From the NCBI GenBank assembly GCA_025359885.1, contig JANYDG010000062.1, positions 1 to 64,000 on the forward strand: a stretch of DNA of 64,000 nt. Direction: 5' to 3'. Below the pieces are notes generated by a model. The model had not been told where the DNA came from. It saw only the letters and a program-made list of their open reading frames with translations, and searched no databases. Shown in pieces: positions 62,813 through 64,000 of this stretch. How positions within the stretch are numbered: the first letter of the stretch is position 1; the number at the start of each line of letters is the position of its first letter. This stretch comes from Acidobacteriota bacterium (lineage in GTDB: Bacteria; Acidobacteriota; Terriglobia; Terriglobales; Acidobacteriaceae). The position numbers and the translations under genes are program-made.

Positions 62813-64000
62813 TCAGAGTTTGGGGTAGGGGAGACTCTGCAGCTGGTGTATTGCTTCTGCGGCGCGGGCCCGCAGTTGGACCAGTTCGGCGGCCGGCTTT
62901 TTGTTGAGCGAAGCGTAGGGCATCTGGAGGCGGAAGTTTGAGGCCAGCACAGGCTGATTGCGTTCGAGAAATGTCCAGTAAAGAGCGGTAAACGGGCAGG
63001 AATCAGGGCCAGTCGAACGTTTGGGGTCGAACTGGCAGTGGCCGCAGTAATTGGACATGCGGTGAATATAGGCCGCCCCCGAAACGTACGGCTTGGTCGC
63101 GGTGAGGCCTCCGTCAGCGTACGTCGCCATGCCGAGCACGTTGGTTTCGACGACCCAGTCGTAGGCGTCAATGTAGGCGATCCAGAACCAGTCCGTAAGC
63201 TGGCGAGGAGAGAAGCCGCACAGGGTAGCAAGGTTCGAGAGGACCATAAGGCGGGTGATGTGGTGCGACCAGCCCTCTTCGATCACCTGGGCGACAACCG
63301 TGTCGATACAGTGAAGGCCCGACTTCGCCCCCCAATAAACGGCCGGGAGAGGAAGCTCAGCGCTCAGGGCAGAGGGCGTGGCTCCGATGTCGGAGGAGGA
63401 TAGATTTGGCGCTCCGGTGCCTTGGGTGGCATTTTCCTGGAGGACGGAAACGAGCCGGTAGCCATCCGTCTCGCGGTGCAGGTGGCGCATGAATTCGCGC
63501 CAGCCAAGGAGTTGACGGATGAATCCCTCGGCGCTGGCAAGGGGGATTGCACCACTCCCGGCGGCCTGTTCAACGTCGCGGATCAGGTCAGCAGGCAGCA
63601 GGCGGCTAAGGTTGATCAGTGGCGAGGTGCGGCTGTGAAAGAGCTGCAGATGGTCGTCGCGCATCGCGTCTTCAAAGGGTCCGAAGTGGGGTAGCAGATG
63701 CTGCACGGCAAATTGCCATTGCTGGTCCGCTTGCTGCTGGGTTACTGGCAGGCAAAAGTTGTCGCTTGACCCGAAGTGGTTGGGGTAGTGTTCCTCGACC
63801 AGTGAGATGACTTCCAGGGTGAGCTCGTCAGGCAGAAACTCGGGCGGGATGGGCACCGGCAACTCGTCGCGAAAGGGCTTGCGGTTCTCGCTGTCAAACG
63901 AGAATTTGCCGCCATGGGGCCTCGAACCCTCCATGAGGATCTTCGTTTGCTGGCGCATGGAGCGGTAGAAGCGGTCCATGACGTAGCTTCGGCCCACTCG
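62813..64000 (-). CDS. Iron-sulfur photolyase/cryptochrome-like protein, 5' partial
   Basis: At least 394 residues; the frame is open to the window end and the N-terminus lies outside. It matches the deoxyribodipyrimidine photolyase-related (FeS-BCP, PhrB/CryB) group: LINLSRLLPADLI, FIRQLLGWREFMRHL, DTVVAQVIEEGWSHHITRLMVLSNLATLCGFSPRQLTDWFWIAYIDAYDWVVETNVLGMATYADGG are FAD-binding and core segments, and four cysteines for a [4Fe-4S] cluster appear in ATLCGF, NYCGHCQF and PDSCPFTALYW. Members repair (6-4) photoproducts or act as light sensors. The FAD and cluster ligands all appear intact. Confidence 0.88.
   Translation of the reverse strand, partial: RVGRSYVMDRFYRSMRQQTKILMEGSRPHGGKFSFDSENRKPFRDELPVPIPPEFLPDELTLEVISLVEEHYPNHFGSSDNFCLPVTQQQADQQWQFAVQHLLPHFGPFEDAMRDDHLQLFHSRTSPLINLSRLLPADLIRDVEQAAGSGAIPLASAEGFIRQLLGWREFMRHLHRETDGYRLVSVLQENATQGTGAPNLSSSDIGATPSALSAELPLPAVYWGAKSGLHCIDTVVAQVIEEGWSHHITRLMVLSNLATLCGFSPRQLTDWFWIAYIDAYDWVVETNVLGMATYADGGLTATKPYVSGAAYIHRMSNYCGHCQFDPKRSTGPDSCPFTALYWTFLERNQPVLASNFRLQMPYASLNKKPAAELVQLRARAAEAIHQLQSLPYPKL

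Overview
The window looks like a chromosomal segment of an Acidobacteriota member, most likely family Acidobacteriaceae. This rests on the GC-rich coding style, many secreted proteins with carboxypeptidase-regulatory-like, TPR, NHL and Ig-like/choice-of-anchor domains, two M28 peptidases, an ECF/DUF4252 locus, and intergenic hairpin repeats of a kind I associate with that family. This is inference; no rRNA or tRNA gene is visible to confirm it. Most of the window is core or lineage-typical chromosome with many small transcription units.

Layout. 0-10 kb: aconitase, two TonB-like proteins, a DedA protein, moeA, a secreted TPR protein, queC. 10-13 kb: an overlapping run of GNAT acetyltransferase, trmFO and an SGNH hydrolase, then a 0.57 kb gap packed with repeat elements. 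13-21 kb: a secreted gluzincin-like protein with a degenerate active site coupled to rlmB, a secreted PQQ-like protein, an ECF sigma factor with a small membrane partner, a zinc-ribbon membrane protein, an orphan LytTR regulator. 21-29 kb: flavoprotein reductase, Dps, secreted M28 peptidase, YceH, a large exported protein of unknown function. 29-36 kb: an overlapping pair (unknown protein plus PIN nuclease), a Y-family polymerase, a four-gene ECF sigma/membrane protein/DUF4252 operon, GluQ-RS. 36-46 kb: exported protein, alpha-amylase, LysW-like zinc ribbon, second M28 peptidase, rhomboid-like pseudoprotease, fabD, ddl, arginase. 46-53 kb: a diguanylate cyclase behind a sigma-54-like promoter, a Tat-exported beta-glucosidase, and a two-gene RloA/RloB-type ATPase-Toprim pair (probable anti-phage module) ending exactly against rpoD. 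53-64 kb: rpoD and dnaG, separated by a divergent 961-residue exported NHL/Ig-like protein with a duplicated dnaG tail beside it, then a DMT transporter, a HicBA-type toxin-antitoxin pair, a nucleoside hydrolase and a 5'-truncated iron-sulfur photolyase-like gene.

The most noteworthy items are the RloA/RloB module (50.75-52.76 kb), the in-frame relic of a second dnaG 3' end (58.02-58.15 kb), a dispersed ~105-bp palindromic element present twice (13.09 and 21.39 kb), two proteins with protease folds but altered catalytic residues, the PIN pair, and a near-consensus sigma-54 promoter before the diguanylate cyclase.
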